From: an uncultured Colwellia sp.
GTDB taxonomy: Bacteria; Pseudomonadota; Gammaproteobacteria; Enterobacterales; Alteromonadaceae
Assembly: GCA_913058395.1 (NCBI GenBank)
Contig: CAJXQI010000006.1
Span: forward strand, 1-64,000
DNA length: 64,000 nt
Direction of reading: 5' to 3'
The position numbers and the translations under genes were made by a program. Numbering within the stretch: position 1 is the stretch's first letter; every line of letters starts with the position of its first letter. A model generated the notes under the pieces. The model made no database searches. It had not been told where the DNA came from and saw only the letters and a list, made by a program, of their open reading frames with translations. Below are positions 45,691-55,471 of the stretch, in pieces.

Positions 45691-47504
45691 TGAACAATAA
45701 TATTAAGCCAATTGTTATTGGCATGATTATCGGTGGTTTTTTAACATTTGGAGCATATAGTCTTATAGCTCCTACAGCTAGTGATCAAACTGGCTCTACA
45801 GTAACTGATGAAAAGAAACCGCTTTATTGGGTTGCTCCAATGGATGCTAATTATAAAAGAGACAAGCCAGGTAAGTCCCCGATGGGGATGGATTTGGTTC
45901 CCGTATATGATGATGGTGGAAAAGGGCCAGACGAAGGTGCTGGAACCATAAGAATATCGCCTGATGTAGTTAATAATCTGGGTGTAAGAACCGCGTTAGC
46001 AAGTTATAAATCATTGCATACAGAAATTAATACTGTTGGTTATGTCACTTATGATGAAGATAAATTGGTTCATATTCACCCTCGTGTTCAAGGTTGGATT
46101 GAAAAACTTCATGTTAAAGCAGTTGGCGATCCCGTGAAGAAAGGGCAGCCTCTTTATGAAATATATTCTCCAGAATTAGTAAATGCCCAAGAAGAATTAT
46201 TGTTAGCGTTAGATCGCAAAAATAGCCGTTTAATTAGTGCTGCCCAAAATCGTTTAGCAGCTTTGCAATTGCCAAAAAAAGCTATTGCTAAGTTAAAAGA
46301 AACTAAAAAAGTACAGCAAACTATTACGTTCTATGCTCCACAAAATGGCGTGGTAGAAAACTTGAAAATTCGAGAGGGGTTCTTTGTTAAGCCAGGTTCT
46401 ACTTTGATGTCAATTGGCGACTTATCAGAGGTGTGGATTGAGGGTGAAGTATTTGAAAGGCAAGCAGGACAAGTAAAAACAGGAACTCCAGTTACGATGA
46501 CCCTTGATTATCTTCCTGGAAAAACTTGGCAAGGTAATGTTGATTACATATATCCAACCTTGGATGCAAAAACTCGAACGGTAAAAGTGCGTCTTCGCTT
46601 TAAGAATGAAGACGGTGAATTTAAGCCTAATATGTTTGCCCAAATAGCGATTCACACAACAGGTGATGAGCAAGCGTTATTGATTCCTAAAGAGGCGTTA
46701 ATCAGGACAGGAAATCAAGATAGGGTTGTACTTGCTTTAGGAGAAGGAAGTTTCAAATCAGTCGCTGTTTCTGTCGGTCGTTACGACAGTGAAAGTGTTG
46801 AGATACTTGAAGGGTTAAGTGATGGTGAAAAGGTTGTTAGTTCAGCACAGTTTTTACTTGATTCTGAATCTAGCAAGTCTTCTGATTTTAAACGTATGAA
46901 TAATGATACTGCTGAAAACGATGTTTCAGCACCATCTTCAGTATGGGTACAAGCACGTATTGAAAGTATGATGGCAGATCACAAAATGTTGACTTTATCT
47001 CACGAAGCTATACCTGAATGGGAGTGGCCAGAAATGACTATGGATTTCATAGCAACAGATAATGTTGATTTTACAGCACTTAGCGAAGGACTCAGTTTAC
47101 ACGTTGAAGTGACAAAAACAGAAAGTGGTGATTATAACATTAGCAGTATCCATGTTCCTGACGAAACACAAGCGGATGATATGACTCAAGATAGCGAAGA
47201 TGGATCAGACACACCATCAGCGACTGTCACGGGTACTATCAACTCATTAATGATTGATCACGGTATGATCAATATCAGTCGCTCTGCAATTAAAAAGTGG
47301 GGACGACCAGCGGCTACGTTAGATTTTATTACAGGTCATGATGTGACTCTTGAAGGGCTTTCTGAAGGTATGGAAGTTAAGTTTACATTTGAAGTGCGTG
47401 GTGATCATTTTGTTATTTTTGAAATAGCCCCTATTGGGCAAGGTGATGAACAAGGTGATGCTTCAATATTAGAAGCTCCTGTTGTTGATCACTCTAACCA
47501 TTAA
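45690..47504 (+). CDS. cusB: CusB-like membrane fusion protein with two C-terminal CusF-like domains
   Basis: A 604-residue periplasmic adaptor. In order: an N-terminal membrane anchor, a heavy-metal-binding segment (YWVAPMDANYKRDKPGKSPM then GMDLVPVY), the barrel-sandwich/hairpin core (VHPRV-like HIHPRVQGWIEKLHVKAVGD) and, from about 410, two CusF-like domains. The first has the copper signature EWPEMTMDF and a His in LSHEAI. The second aligns but reads GRPAATLDF and INISRSAI, so its Met and His ligands are lost. Tandem CusF fusion would give the adaptor a built-in chaperone domain. Confidence 0.92.
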   Translation: MNNNIKPIVIGMIIGGFLTFGAYSLIAPTASDQTGSTVTDEKKPLYWVAPMDANYKRDKPGKSPMGMDLVPVYDDGGKGPDEGAGTIRISPDVVNNLGVRTALASYKSLHTEINTVGYVTYDEDKLVHIHPRVQGWIEKLHVKAVGDPVKKGQPLYEIYSPELVNAQEELLLALDRKNSRLISAAQNRLAALQLPKKAIAKLKETKKVQQTITFYAPQNGVVENLKIREGFFVKPGSTLMSIGDLSEVWIEGEVFERQAGQVKTGTPVTMTLDYLPGKTWQGNVDYIYPTLDAKTRTVKVRLRFKNEDGEFKPNMFAQIAIHTTGDEQALLIPKEALIRTGNQDRVVLALGEGSFKSVAVSVGRYDSESVEILEGLSDGEKVVSSAQFLLDSESSKSSDFKRMNNDTAENDVSAPSSVWVQARIESMMADHKMLTLSHEAIPEWEWPEMTMDFIATDNVDFTALSEGLSLHVEVTKTESGDYNISSIHVPDETQADDMTQDSEDGSDTPSATVTGTINSLMIDHGMINISRSAIKKWGRPAATLDFITGHDVTLEGLSEGMEVKFTFEVRGDHFVIFEIAPIGQGDEQGDASILEAPVVDHSNH

Positions 47505-47522
47505 TATAGGAGTTATTAGATT

Positions 47523-50500
47523 ATGATTGCTTCTATTATACGTTGGTCCGTTGGTAATCGTTTTTTTGTATTACTAGCAACATTTCTGATTGTTGGCATT
47601 GGCTTATACTCTGTCAATAAAACCCCTATTGATGCATTGCCAGATTTATCTGATGTGCAAGTGATAATTAAGACAAGCTACCCTGGTCAAGCCCCACAAG
47701 TTGTTGAAGATCAGGTTACTTATCCAATGACAACAGCAATGCTTTCAGTACCAGGTGCTGTCACTGTGAGAGGATATTCTTTTTTTGGTGATTCATATGT
47801 TTACGTAATTTTTGATGAAGATACTGATTTATATTGGGCACGTTCACGTGTACTTGAATACTTAAGTCAAGTAGCTCCGAGCTTACCTAGCAACGCTCGA
47901 CCTCAATTGGGACCAGATGCAACAGGTGTAGGCTGGGTTTACTTGTATGCTTTAGTTGATAAAACAGGAAACAATGATTTAAGCCAATTACGAAGTACAC
48001 AAGATTGGTTTTTAAAATACGAGTTACAAACTGTACCCGGTGTTTCTGAAGTTACTGCCTTGGGCGGTATGGTAAAACAATACCAAGTTAGAATTAATCC
48101 CGATAAGTTACGAGCTTTTGGTATTCCACTTTCGCATATTCAAATGGCGATAAAGCAAGGTAACCAAGAAATAGGTGCATCTGTTGTTGAGATGGCTGAA
48201 GCCGAATATATGGTGAGGGCTACAGGGTATCTTAAGAGTGTTGATGACTTAGAGAACATTCCACTAGGCGTAAATAAAAATGGCACACCGCTGCTATTAA
48301 AAGATGTAGCAGATATAGGCACTGGCCCTCAAATGCGTAGAGGGGTAGCTGAACTTAATGGTGAGGGAGAAACCGTTGGTGGCATCGTTGTTATGCGTTT
48401 TGGTGAAAATGCTCAACAAGTGATTAATGGCGTTAAAGAAAAACTTGAGCAACTAAAGAAAGGTTTGCCTGAAGGAGTAGAAATTGTTCCTGTTTATGAT
48501 CGTTCTGCGTTAATTGAACGAGCGGTTGATAATTTAGCTTATAAGCTTTTGGAAGAGTTTGGTGTTGTTGCTTTAGTTTGCATTATTTTCTTGTTCCATG
48601 TTCGCTCTTCTTTAGTGGCGATAGTGAGTTTACCTGTAGGAATCCTAACGGCATTTATTGTTATGCATATGCAGGGGCTAAACGCGAATATTATGTCACT
48701 TGGTGGGATAGCTATTGCTATTGGTGCCATGATTGATGGCGCTATCGTCATGATAGAAAATATGCATAAGCATATGGAAAAAACGCCTCTAACCAAAGAA
48801 AACCGTTGGCAAATAGTCACAGAATCAGCGAGTGAAGTTGGTCCAGCGCTATTCTTTAGTTTACTGATTATTACGGTGAGTTTTGTTCCTGTGTTTACTT
48901 TAGAAGCACAAGAGGGACGTATGTTTGCACCCCTTGCATTTACTAAAACGTATGCGATGGCAGCTTCTGCTGCATTAGCGATAACGCTAGTGCCTGTACT
49001 GATGGGTTATTTCATTCGAGGCAAAGTCCTCCCTGAACATAAAAATCCGGTTAATCGATTTTTAACCTTTATCTACATGCCAGCTTTAAAAACTGTTTTA
49101 CGTTTTCCAAAAACTACGTTAGTGGCTGCACTGGCTGTATTGGCTATTGGTATTTACCCGCTGGATAAAATTGGTAGTGAGTTCATACCTCCGCTTGATG
49201 AAGGCGACTTGATGTACATGCCAACAACCTATCCTGGCATATCAATAGGACAGGCTCGTCAACTTCTTCAGCAAACGGACAAATTGATAAAAACGGTTCC
49301 AGAGGTAAAAACCGTGTTTGGTAAAGTTGGTAGAGCAGAAACTGCGACAGATCCCGCACCTTTGACAATGATAGAGACCTTTATCCAGTTAAAACCTAAA
49401 TCAGAGTGGCGTGAAGGTGTTACTACGGATAGCTTGAAAAAAGAGTTAGATACCTTAGTTAAGCTTCCGGGAGTAACCAATGCGTGGGTAATGCCAATTA
49501 AAACGCGTATAGATATGCTTGCAACGGGGATTAAAACGCCTGTTGGTATCAAGGTAGCAGGGCCTGATTTATCAGTGATTCAGGATATTGGTAAACAGTT
49601 GGAAGTCATTTTGAAAGATGTACCAGGCACCGCATCAGTTTATTCAGAGCGTGTTGCAGGTGGTCGATACGTTAAAGTTGATATTCAGCGAGCTAAAGCT
49701 GCTCGATATGGCTTAAATATTAGTGAAATTCAGCAAGTGGTTGCCACAGCTATTGGTGGCATGAATGTCACTAAAACAGTTGAGGGTTTAGAGCGATACC
49801 CGGTTAGCTTACGCTACCCTCAAGACTATCGTGATTCTCCTGAGCAATTGTCATTATTGCCAATAGTTACACCTAATGGACAACGAATTTCATTAGGTGA
49901 TGTTGCTAATGTGGTAGTTGAGGACGGTCCTCCGGGGATTAAGTCTGAGAATGCACGCTTAAATGGTTGGGCATTTGTTGATATTGAAGGTGTGGATGTT
50001 GGAACTTATGTTGTCGATGCTCAAAAAGTTGTGGCGGATAAACTGCAATTACCTGCTGGCTACTCTATCGCTTGGGCTGGTCAATATGAGTATATGCAAC
50101 GTGCAAAAGCTAAGTTGACCTATGTTGTACCGCTAACCTTGTTCATCATTATTATTCTACTTTATCTTAACTTTAGAAATATTATTGAAGTAGCCATGAT
50201 CATGGGTACATTACCTTTGGCAATGGTGGGTAGTATCTGGCTAATGTATTTGCAAGGATATAATTTTTCGGTAGCTGTTGGTGTTGGTTTTATCGCATTA
50301 GCAGGTGTTGCAGTGGAGATAGGAGTGATCATGCTAGTGTATTTGAACCAGTCCTATCAGGAAATGGTTTCAGATCATCAGACAAAGAATATTGCGACCA
50401 CTAAAGCTGATGTACTTCAAGCGGTGTTACATGGTGCTGGTTTACGAGTTCGTCCAGTGATGATGACAGCAGCCGCCATTATTGTTGGTCTATTGCCTAT

Positions 50501-50660
50501 TTTATATGGTACAGGCACTGGCTCAGAAGTGATGAGTCGTATTGCTGCACCTATGGTGGGCGGTATGCTAAGTGCGGTGATTTTGACACTACTGGTTTTG
50601 CCTGCACTGTTTTATCTATGGCGTTCGTCATCTGTAAAAAGTACGGATAAAAAGGCGTAA
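47523..50660 (+). CDS. cusA: CusA-like heavy-metal RND efflux pump
   Basis: A 1045-residue inner-membrane RND transporter with 12 helices and two large periplasmic loops. HME-type features are IDALPDLSDVQVIIKTSYPG, GVGWVYLYAL, GAMIDGAIVMIEN and VGKVGRAETATDPAP-like FGKVGRAETATDPAPLTM. The Cus-type GVAVEIGVIMLVYLN helix is present. It uses proton motive force to pump Cu+/Ag+ from the periplasm out through CusC. It is the last gene of the overlapping efflux set, and a PepSY gene follows after 4 bases. Confidence 0.95.
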   Translation: MIASIIRWSVGNRFFVLLATFLIVGIGLYSVNKTPIDALPDLSDVQVIIKTSYPGQAPQVVEDQVTYPMTTAMLSVPGAVTVRGYSFFGDSYVYVIFDEDTDLYWARSRVLEYLSQVAPSLPSNARPQLGPDATGVGWVYLYALVDKTGNNDLSQLRSTQDWFLKYELQTVPGVSEVTALGGMVKQYQVRINPDKLRAFGIPLSHIQMAIKQGNQEIGASVVEMAEAEYMVRATGYLKSVDDLENIPLGVNKNGTPLLLKDVADIGTGPQMRRGVAELNGEGETVGGIVVMRFGENAQQVINGVKEKLEQLKKGLPEGVEIVPVYDRSALIERAVDNLAYKLLEEFGVVALVCIIFLFHVRSSLVAIVSLPVGILTAFIVMHMQGLNANIMSLGGIAIAIGAMIDGAIVMIENMHKHMEKTPLTKENRWQIVTESASEVGPALFFSLLIITVSFVPVFTLEAQEGRMFAPLAFTKTYAMAASAALAITLVPVLMGYFIRGKVLPEHKNPVNRFLTFIYMPALKTVLRFPKTTLVAALAVLAIGIYPLDKIGSEFIPPLDEGDLMYMPTTYPGISIGQARQLLQQTDKLIKTVPEVKTVFGKVGRAETATDPAPLTMIETFIQLKPKSEWREGVTTDSLKKELDTLVKLPGVTNAWVMPIKTRIDMLATGIKTPVGIKVAGPDLSVIQDIGKQLEVILKDVPGTASVYSERVAGGRYVKVDIQRAKAARYGLNISEIQQVVATAIGGMNVTKTVEGLERYPVSLRYPQDYRDSPEQLSLLPIVTPNGQRISLGDVANVVVEDGPPGIKSENARLNGWAFVDIEGVDVGTYVVDAQKVVADKLQLPAGYSIAWAGQYEYMQRAKAKLTYVVPLTLFIIIILLYLNFRNIIEVAMIMGTLPLAMVGSIWLMYLQGYNFSVAVGVGFIALAGVAVEIGVIMLVYLNQSYQEMVSDHQTKNIATTKADVLQAVLHGAGLRVRPVMMTAAAIIVGLLPILYGTGTGSEVMSRIAAPMVGGMLSAVILTLLVLPALFYLWRSSSVKSTDKKA

Positions 50661-50664
50661 CAGT

Positions 50665-51381
50665 ATGAAATTATTAAAAACTAGCCGAAAATTTCATCGA
50701 TGGTTAATGTTATTTTTGGGTGTACAGTTTTTAATCTGGTCGGTATCAGGTGCCTATATGGTCATTTTTGATATCGACTACATTCATGGCGATAGTTTGG
50801 TGGTTAACCACCAAACAAAAGTTGATGCCAATAAAATCACCTACCCTTTAGCTTTGTTGCGTCAGGAGTATCCTGACGCACAAAATATTGCTGTTGAAGT
50901 TTTCATTGATCAAGTTGTTTATCGATTTAGTGAAAATGACAAAAAGGTTGTTGTTAATGCCATTGATGGGGAGAAGCTATCTCCCTTAAGTGCGAATGAA
51001 GCAATTAAAGCAGCAAAGCACTACTACAGTGGTGATGGAGATGCTACTGATGTTGAACTGATCACTGAAAATCCTCCAATTGAACTCAGCAGTCGAGTAT
51101 TACCTGCTTGGCGAGTTAACTTTGATGGTTTTGGCAATCCGACTATTTATGTTTCAGAGCAGACAGGGAAACTTGTTAGTAAGCGTCATGAATTTTGGCG
51201 AATATTTGATTTGATGTTTAGTTTGCATGTCATGGATTACGAAGAGGAAGATCCAAGTAATCAATTACTTTTTTGGTTCACACTTTTTTCAATTCTTGCT
51301 TCCCTATTTGGTGCTGTATTGAGTTACTTCGTTATTTTTAAAAGAAGTAATTCAAATACTATTTTGGGAGGAACTAAATAA
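50665..51381 (+). CDS. PepSY-domain membrane protein
   Basis: A 238-residue protein with an N-terminal membrane helix (RWLMLFLGVQFLIWSVSGAY), PepSY-like periplasmic domains (AIKAAKHYYSGDGDATDVEL, VYVSEQTG-like IYVSEQTGKLVSKRHEFWRI) and a C-terminal helix. The HEFWRIFDLMFSLHVMDY segment is typical of PepSY_TM reductase-associated proteins. It overlaps the next gene by one base, which has the same fold plus a reductase, so they probably form a complex. Confidence 0.85.
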   Translation: MKLLKTSRKFHRWLMLFLGVQFLIWSVSGAYMVIFDIDYIHGDSLVVNHQTKVDANKITYPLALLRQEYPDAQNIAVEVFIDQVVYRFSENDKKVVVNAIDGEKLSPLSANEAIKAAKHYYSGDGDATDVELITENPPIELSSRVLPAWRVNFDGFGNPTIYVSEQTGKLVSKRHEFWRIFDLMFSLHVMDYEEEDPSNQLLFWFTLFSILASLFGAVLSYFVIFKRSNSNTILGGTK

Positions 51382-53240
51382 TGTTACTCCTAAAAAAGCT
51401 ACATAAGTGGTTATCGTTATTAGTTGGTTTACAGCTATTACTCTGGCTAGGAACAGGGCTGTATTTTAACTTGATGGATCATGAAAAAGCATCAGGAAAT
51501 CAATATCGTCAACGCCCCGCTGAAGCTCAGCTAGATATTAATAAGCTGGTTGAGCCTAAGCTTATTTTATCAAAAGCTAAGCAAGTTGTGTCGATAAAGC
51601 AAATATCTTTGTTAGCACAGCCGTATTATTTATTAACTCACACAAAAGGTTTATACAGTCATTTCAAAAATGAATATTCCTTGGTTGATGCCTATACCGC
51701 TGAGCCAGCAATTATTGATGAGGCTATGGCGAGGAAACTGGCGCAATCTTCTTATAAAGGTCAAGGAAGAGTCATAAGTGCTACTGAATTATCTCCACCT
51801 TATGAGGATATACCTCGTGAGCAAAATGAAGTGTGGCAGGTTAACTATGCTGATGAGGTTAACACCAGTGTATACGTAGACGCTGGTTCTGGACGTATTG
51901 TTAAGCATAGTAATGATGATAAACGTTTCGTTGATATTTTCTTTATGTTGCACTTTATGGATTATGGCACCGAGGGAAGTTTTAATAATGCTCAAATCAT
52001 TGTTTTTGCGATCTTCACTCTTTTCTTTTCGCTAACTGGCTTTATTTGGACTATTGAATTGGCTTTCAATGGGCAATACAAAGTGACTTTTAGCAATAAT
52101 AAACGAAAATTAGCGCTGTTTGATAAAGAGCAGAAGTCCTTGGGGGAATTTGATGTAACTACTAAGACAAACTTACTCGATGGACTAGTGGAACATGACA
52201 TTGCGTTACCATCAAACTGTGGCGGTGGGGGTACATGTGGGCAGTGTAGAGTACGTCTTGACGGGAAGGTTAAAGTTACTTCGGCTGATCATGCTCACTT
52301 TACTGACGAACAATTACAGCAAGGTTTTCGTTTAGCCTGCCAACATGATGCTATGGAAGCAGAAAAACTAGCATTAATTGATACTCTGGTTACTAACAAA
52401 GCCAAAAAATACTTGCTGGAATTAACGCATAGTGAATTTGTTAGCCCATTTATTAAAGAACTCCGCTTTAAGCCTGTAGGTGATGAAAATATCAAATTTA
52501 AAGCTGGTGCTCATATGCGTTTCCATATTCCTCCTGCAAAAGGAATATCTATTCCATCGCGTCTTCCAGACGCGTTCAAACGCTATTGGCATGATATTGA
52601 GTGCTTAGAGTATGAGCACCAAGCTTGTAGTCGAAACTATTCTTTGGCAAATGGAAATGGGCAAATTGAAGATGGTGCTAATGAATTAGTGTTTACAGTC
52701 AAAATTCAGAATGCTCCAAACAAAACTGTATTGCCAGGTGTTGGCTCTAGTTATATATGTAATCTAGAGGTAGGAGAAACAATAGAAGCTGTAGGACCTA
52801 TTGAAAGCTTCTTTGCAAAAGAGCTAAGTAATAAGCCAATGATGTTTATTGGCGCTGGTTCTGGGATGGCTCCATTAAAATCATTGATAGAAGAACAACT
52901 TAATCTTTTACATAAAGGGAGAAAAGTAAATAGAGATATCTACTTTTTTTATGGCGCTAGAACTGAAGAAGATTTGTTATACAAAGAGGACTTTTTCAAT
53001 CTTTCAAGAAAAAAAGCAAACTTTCACTATTATCCCATATTGTCAAAACCACCTGAAGGTTGGTCAGGGGCAAAAGGGTATATTCAAGACATATTAGCCT
53101 CCAATATTGACAATATTTGTCAACTCAAAGGCATTGAGTTCTACCTATGTGGTCCAGCTCAAATGATGTCAGAAACAATCAACTTACTTAAAACGAAAAA
53201 TGTAGATGCAAGTAACATTGCATTTGATGAATTTAACTAG
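51381..53240 (+). CDS. PepSY_TM protein fused to 2Fe-2S ferredoxin and NAD(P)H/flavin reductase
   Basis: A 619-residue fusion. Residues 1-235 are a PepSY_TM module with two main helices. Residues about 240-335 are a plant-type 2Fe-2S ferredoxin (LPSNCGGGGTCGQCRVRL and a later RLACQHD giving the fourth Cys). Residues about 340-619 are an NqrF-like FAD/NAD(P)H reductase (CSRNYSLANGNG, IGAGSGMAPLKSLI, FYLCGPAQMM). It could carry electrons from NAD(P)H across or to the membrane, perhaps to reduce metal or quinone. It is embedded in the Cus operon. Confidence 0.9.
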   Translation: MLLLKKLHKWLSLLVGLQLLLWLGTGLYFNLMDHEKASGNQYRQRPAEAQLDINKLVEPKLILSKAKQVVSIKQISLLAQPYYLLTHTKGLYSHFKNEYSLVDAYTAEPAIIDEAMARKLAQSSYKGQGRVISATELSPPYEDIPREQNEVWQVNYADEVNTSVYVDAGSGRIVKHSNDDKRFVDIFFMLHFMDYGTEGSFNNAQIIVFAIFTLFFSLTGFIWTIELAFNGQYKVTFSNNKRKLALFDKEQKSLGEFDVTTKTNLLDGLVEHDIALPSNCGGGGTCGQCRVRLDGKVKVTSADHAHFTDEQLQQGFRLACQHDAMEAEKLALIDTLVTNKAKKYLLELTHSEFVSPFIKELRFKPVGDENIKFKAGAHMRFHIPPAKGISIPSRLPDAFKRYWHDIECLEYEHQACSRNYSLANGNGQIEDGANELVFTVKIQNAPNKTVLPGVGSSYICNLEVGETIEAVGPIESFFAKELSNKPMMFIGAGSGMAPLKSLIEEQLNLLHKGRKVNRDIYFFYGARTEEDLLYKEDFFNLSRKKANFHYYPILSKPPEGWSGAKGYIQDILASNIDNICQLKGIEFYLCGPAQMMSETINLLKTKNVDASNIAFDEFN

Positions 53241-53269
53241 AATTTTAATTACTAACTCAGGAGAAAACC

Positions 53270-53563
53270 ATGAAAACTTTAACTAAAATCGCATTGATAT
53301 TAGTACCAGCAATAACTTTATCAGTCACTGTCGCAGCACATGACCCATCAATGCATGCAAAGAAGGCTGAAAAGGCAGATTGCAGCAAGATGGACCACAG
53401 TAAGATGGATATGAAAGATCCAGTTGCAGTAGCAATGATGAAAAAGTGCATGAAGCAAGGTAAAGCATCAATGAACAAAATGGATCATAGTAAAATGAAA
53501 GGAATGGATCACAGCAAAATGAAAGAAAAGAAAATGAAAAAAGATGATCATAAAAACCATTAA
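53270..53563 (+). CDS. Periplasmic Met/His/Lys-rich metal-binding protein
   Basis: A 97-residue protein with a signal peptide (ending about SVTVAAHD) and four MDHSKM-type repeats plus two Cys. Such composition binds Cu/Ag through Met and His. GGAG precedes ATG. It lies 30 bases after the reductase fusion and is likely in the same transcription unit. Confidence 0.8.
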   Translation: MKTLTKIALILVPAITLSVTVAAHDPSMHAKKAEKADCSKMDHSKMDMKDPVAVAMMKKCMKQGKASMNKMDHSKMKGMDHSKMKEKKMKKDDHKNH

Positions 53564-53629
53564 TTAGATTTTGGGAGTTACTTAGTACAAGTGTGGGTAT
53601 TAAGTAACTTTTACTATGAAGGAAATGTT

Positions 53630-54163
53630 ATGAAAATTCTTAAATTACTATTGATATTAATAATTTTGGGAGTCGGTGGCGTAGCGGCAGTTATGTACTC
53701 AGGAGTTGTAGATGTAGCTGCTGATGAACCCCATAGTGACTTTGTTTATTGGCTTCTAGAAGAAACTAGAGAAACGTCTATTAAAAAAGCTGCTCACTCA
53801 ATTGAAGTTCCAGACTTAAGTGATCCTGAATTGTTACTGACAGGTGGAGTTGATTACGAGTATATGTGCTCTAGCTGCCATTTAAAACCGGGTCAAAATG
53901 AGAGTGATATGAGCTTAGGGTTATATCCAGCGCCACCTAATTTAGCTGTCGCAGATGATAGTCATAAAGGGCATGAACATGGCGATGAAATGCAATCAAC
54001 ACGCAAGAACTTTTGGGTGATTAAGCATGGGATTAAAGCTTCAGGGATGCCAGCATGGGGTAAAACACATAGTGATGAAAGAATATGGGCAATGGTTGCT
54101 TTTCTTAAGCGTTTGCCAACATTAACACCTGAGCAGTATCAAGTGCTTACAGCAGTTGACTAA
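53630..54163 (+). CDS. Membrane-anchored c-type cytochrome
   Basis: A 177-residue protein with one N-terminal membrane helix and a single haem motif CSSCH (Cys80, Cys83, His84), with a likely Met axial ligand in KASGMPAWGKTH. It faces the periplasm. Start ATG 53630 has AAGGAAA upstream; an upstream GTG frame is not needed. In this context it could accept electrons from the PepSY/reductase fusion. Confidence 0.88.
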   Translation: MKILKLLLILIILGVGGVAAVMYSGVVDVAADEPHSDFVYWLLEETRETSIKKAAHSIEVPDLSDPELLLTGGVDYEYMCSSCHLKPGQNESDMSLGLYPAPPNLAVADDSHKGHEHGDEMQSTRKNFWVIKHGIKASGMPAWGKTHSDERIWAMVAFLKRLPTLTPEQYQVLTAVD

Positions 54164-54273
54164 TGATTATGGACTGTTGAATTTTGAGAATGATTTTTAT
54201 CAATAGACGATGTTCTTCGAAGCATATACGTCCTCAAAAAACAACGTTTTCTAACTAATATAAAATTTACGAG

Positions 54274-54765
54274 ATGAACATGAAAAGAATTATTATTCAT
54301 ATATTTATGGTGGTTTTTGCAGCTATTTTTTCTTTTAATGCTGCATATGCTCAACCCAATTCTGAAAAGAGTGTTGACATGCATTTTGAATCAGAAGGTT
54401 TAAAAACAGACGCTGGTAAAGTCGTCATAGAATTTCATCAGGCAATCCAGCAGGGGCAAAAGGATAAAGCGAGAGGGTTTCTAGACGATAATGTCATTAT
54501 ATATGAGGGCGGACGAGTTGAGCGCTCTGCCGATGATTATGCAAACCACCATATGTATGCCGATATGGAATATTTAGCAGATCTTGATATTGAGATACTT
54601 GAACACAGTGTTAGGGTTTTAGGTAGTACTGCATATTCAATGTCACGAACAAGGTTAACGGGGCAATATAAAGGTAAAGCGGTTAACAGTGAAGGAATGG
54701 AAAGCATGGTGCTTTTGAAAAAAGAAGGGGGTTGGAAAATCTCTCATATTCATTGGTCTCATTAA
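54274..54765 (+). CDS. Secreted NTF2-like (DUF4440/SnoaL) protein, copy 1
   Basis: A 163-residue protein with a signal peptide (FSFNAAYAQ) and a single NTF2-like cone-fold domain: AIQQGQKDKARGFLDDNVII, YANHHMYADMEYL and a C-terminal LKKEGGWKISHIHWSH. It has a same-fold neighbour at 54806. The role is unknown; related proteins occur beside metal-resistance genes. ATG 54280 is an alternative start. Confidence 0.78.
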   Translation: MNMKRIIIHIFMVVFAAIFSFNAAYAQPNSEKSVDMHFESEGLKTDAGKVVIEFHQAIQQGQKDKARGFLDDNVIIYEGGRVERSADDYANHHMYADMEYLADLDIEILEHSVRVLGSTAYSMSRTRLTGQYKGKAVNSEGMESMVLLKKEGGWKISHIHWSH

Positions 54766-54805
54766 CTTAAAAAATAATAAAACAAATAATTAAATAAGGT
54801 TGAAC

Positions 54806-55288
54806 ATGTATAAATTTATTACTGCAATATTAGTGTTAATAATGAGTTTTTCATCAATTGCACATGATGAAAAAGATCATAGTAACAAAGACAGAGAAGC
54901 GATTATCGATATAATTTCAAGCATAAAATATGGTTGGGAAAACGGAGATAGCTTACCTTTTAGAAGAAGTTTTCTTGATTTTGATGGCGCTAGATATATC
55001 GAAGGTGGTGGGCAAAATAGAGGGTTAGATTCATTGGTAAATCATCATGTCGTACCTGAAAAAGATGCACTAGCGTATTTAAAGCTAGATTTTAGTGAAG
55101 TAGAAATTCACTTTGAGGGGGAGGATAAAAGTTTTGCATGGGCAATTGCTGATACTAGCGTAAAAGGGAAAGTAAATAAAAATGGTCGAACTTTTGATAA
55201 AACAGGCTTTCAAACATTTCTATTTCGTAAAATAGATGATATGTGGAAAGTTGTGCATACCCACTCTTCAAGTAGAAATAAAAAGTAA
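54806..55288 (+). CDS. Secreted NTF2-like (DUF4440/SnoaL) protein, copy 2
   Basis: A 160-residue protein with a signal peptide ([20 protein letters not shown]) and the same NTF2-like pattern as the preceding gene ([32 protein letters not shown]). The two share little exact sequence, so they are old paralogues. Start ATG 54806 follows AAGGT; a TTG six bases upstream is less likely. Confidence 0.78.
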   Translation: MYKFITAILVLIMSFSSIAHDEKDHSNKDREAIIDIISSIKYGWENGDSLPFRRSFLDFDGARYIEGGGQNRGLDSLVNHHVVPEKDALAYLKLDFSEVEIHFEGEDKSFAWAIADTSVKGKVNKNGRTFDKTGFQTFLFRKIDDMWKVVHTHSSSRNKK

Positions 55289-55471
55289 AGCACTGATGAT
55301 ATAACTCATAGCATTTAAGTTGTGAGTTATATATCAAATATTGCTGAATAAGATTGGAGTTTTAGGTGAATAAATTAGTTAAACAGCAATGTTCAAATAT
55401 TTATAGAATTACTTTCACATTGACTCTATTGAAAAGAATCATGTTAGAAATGTTAAGTTTTGGAAAACATT

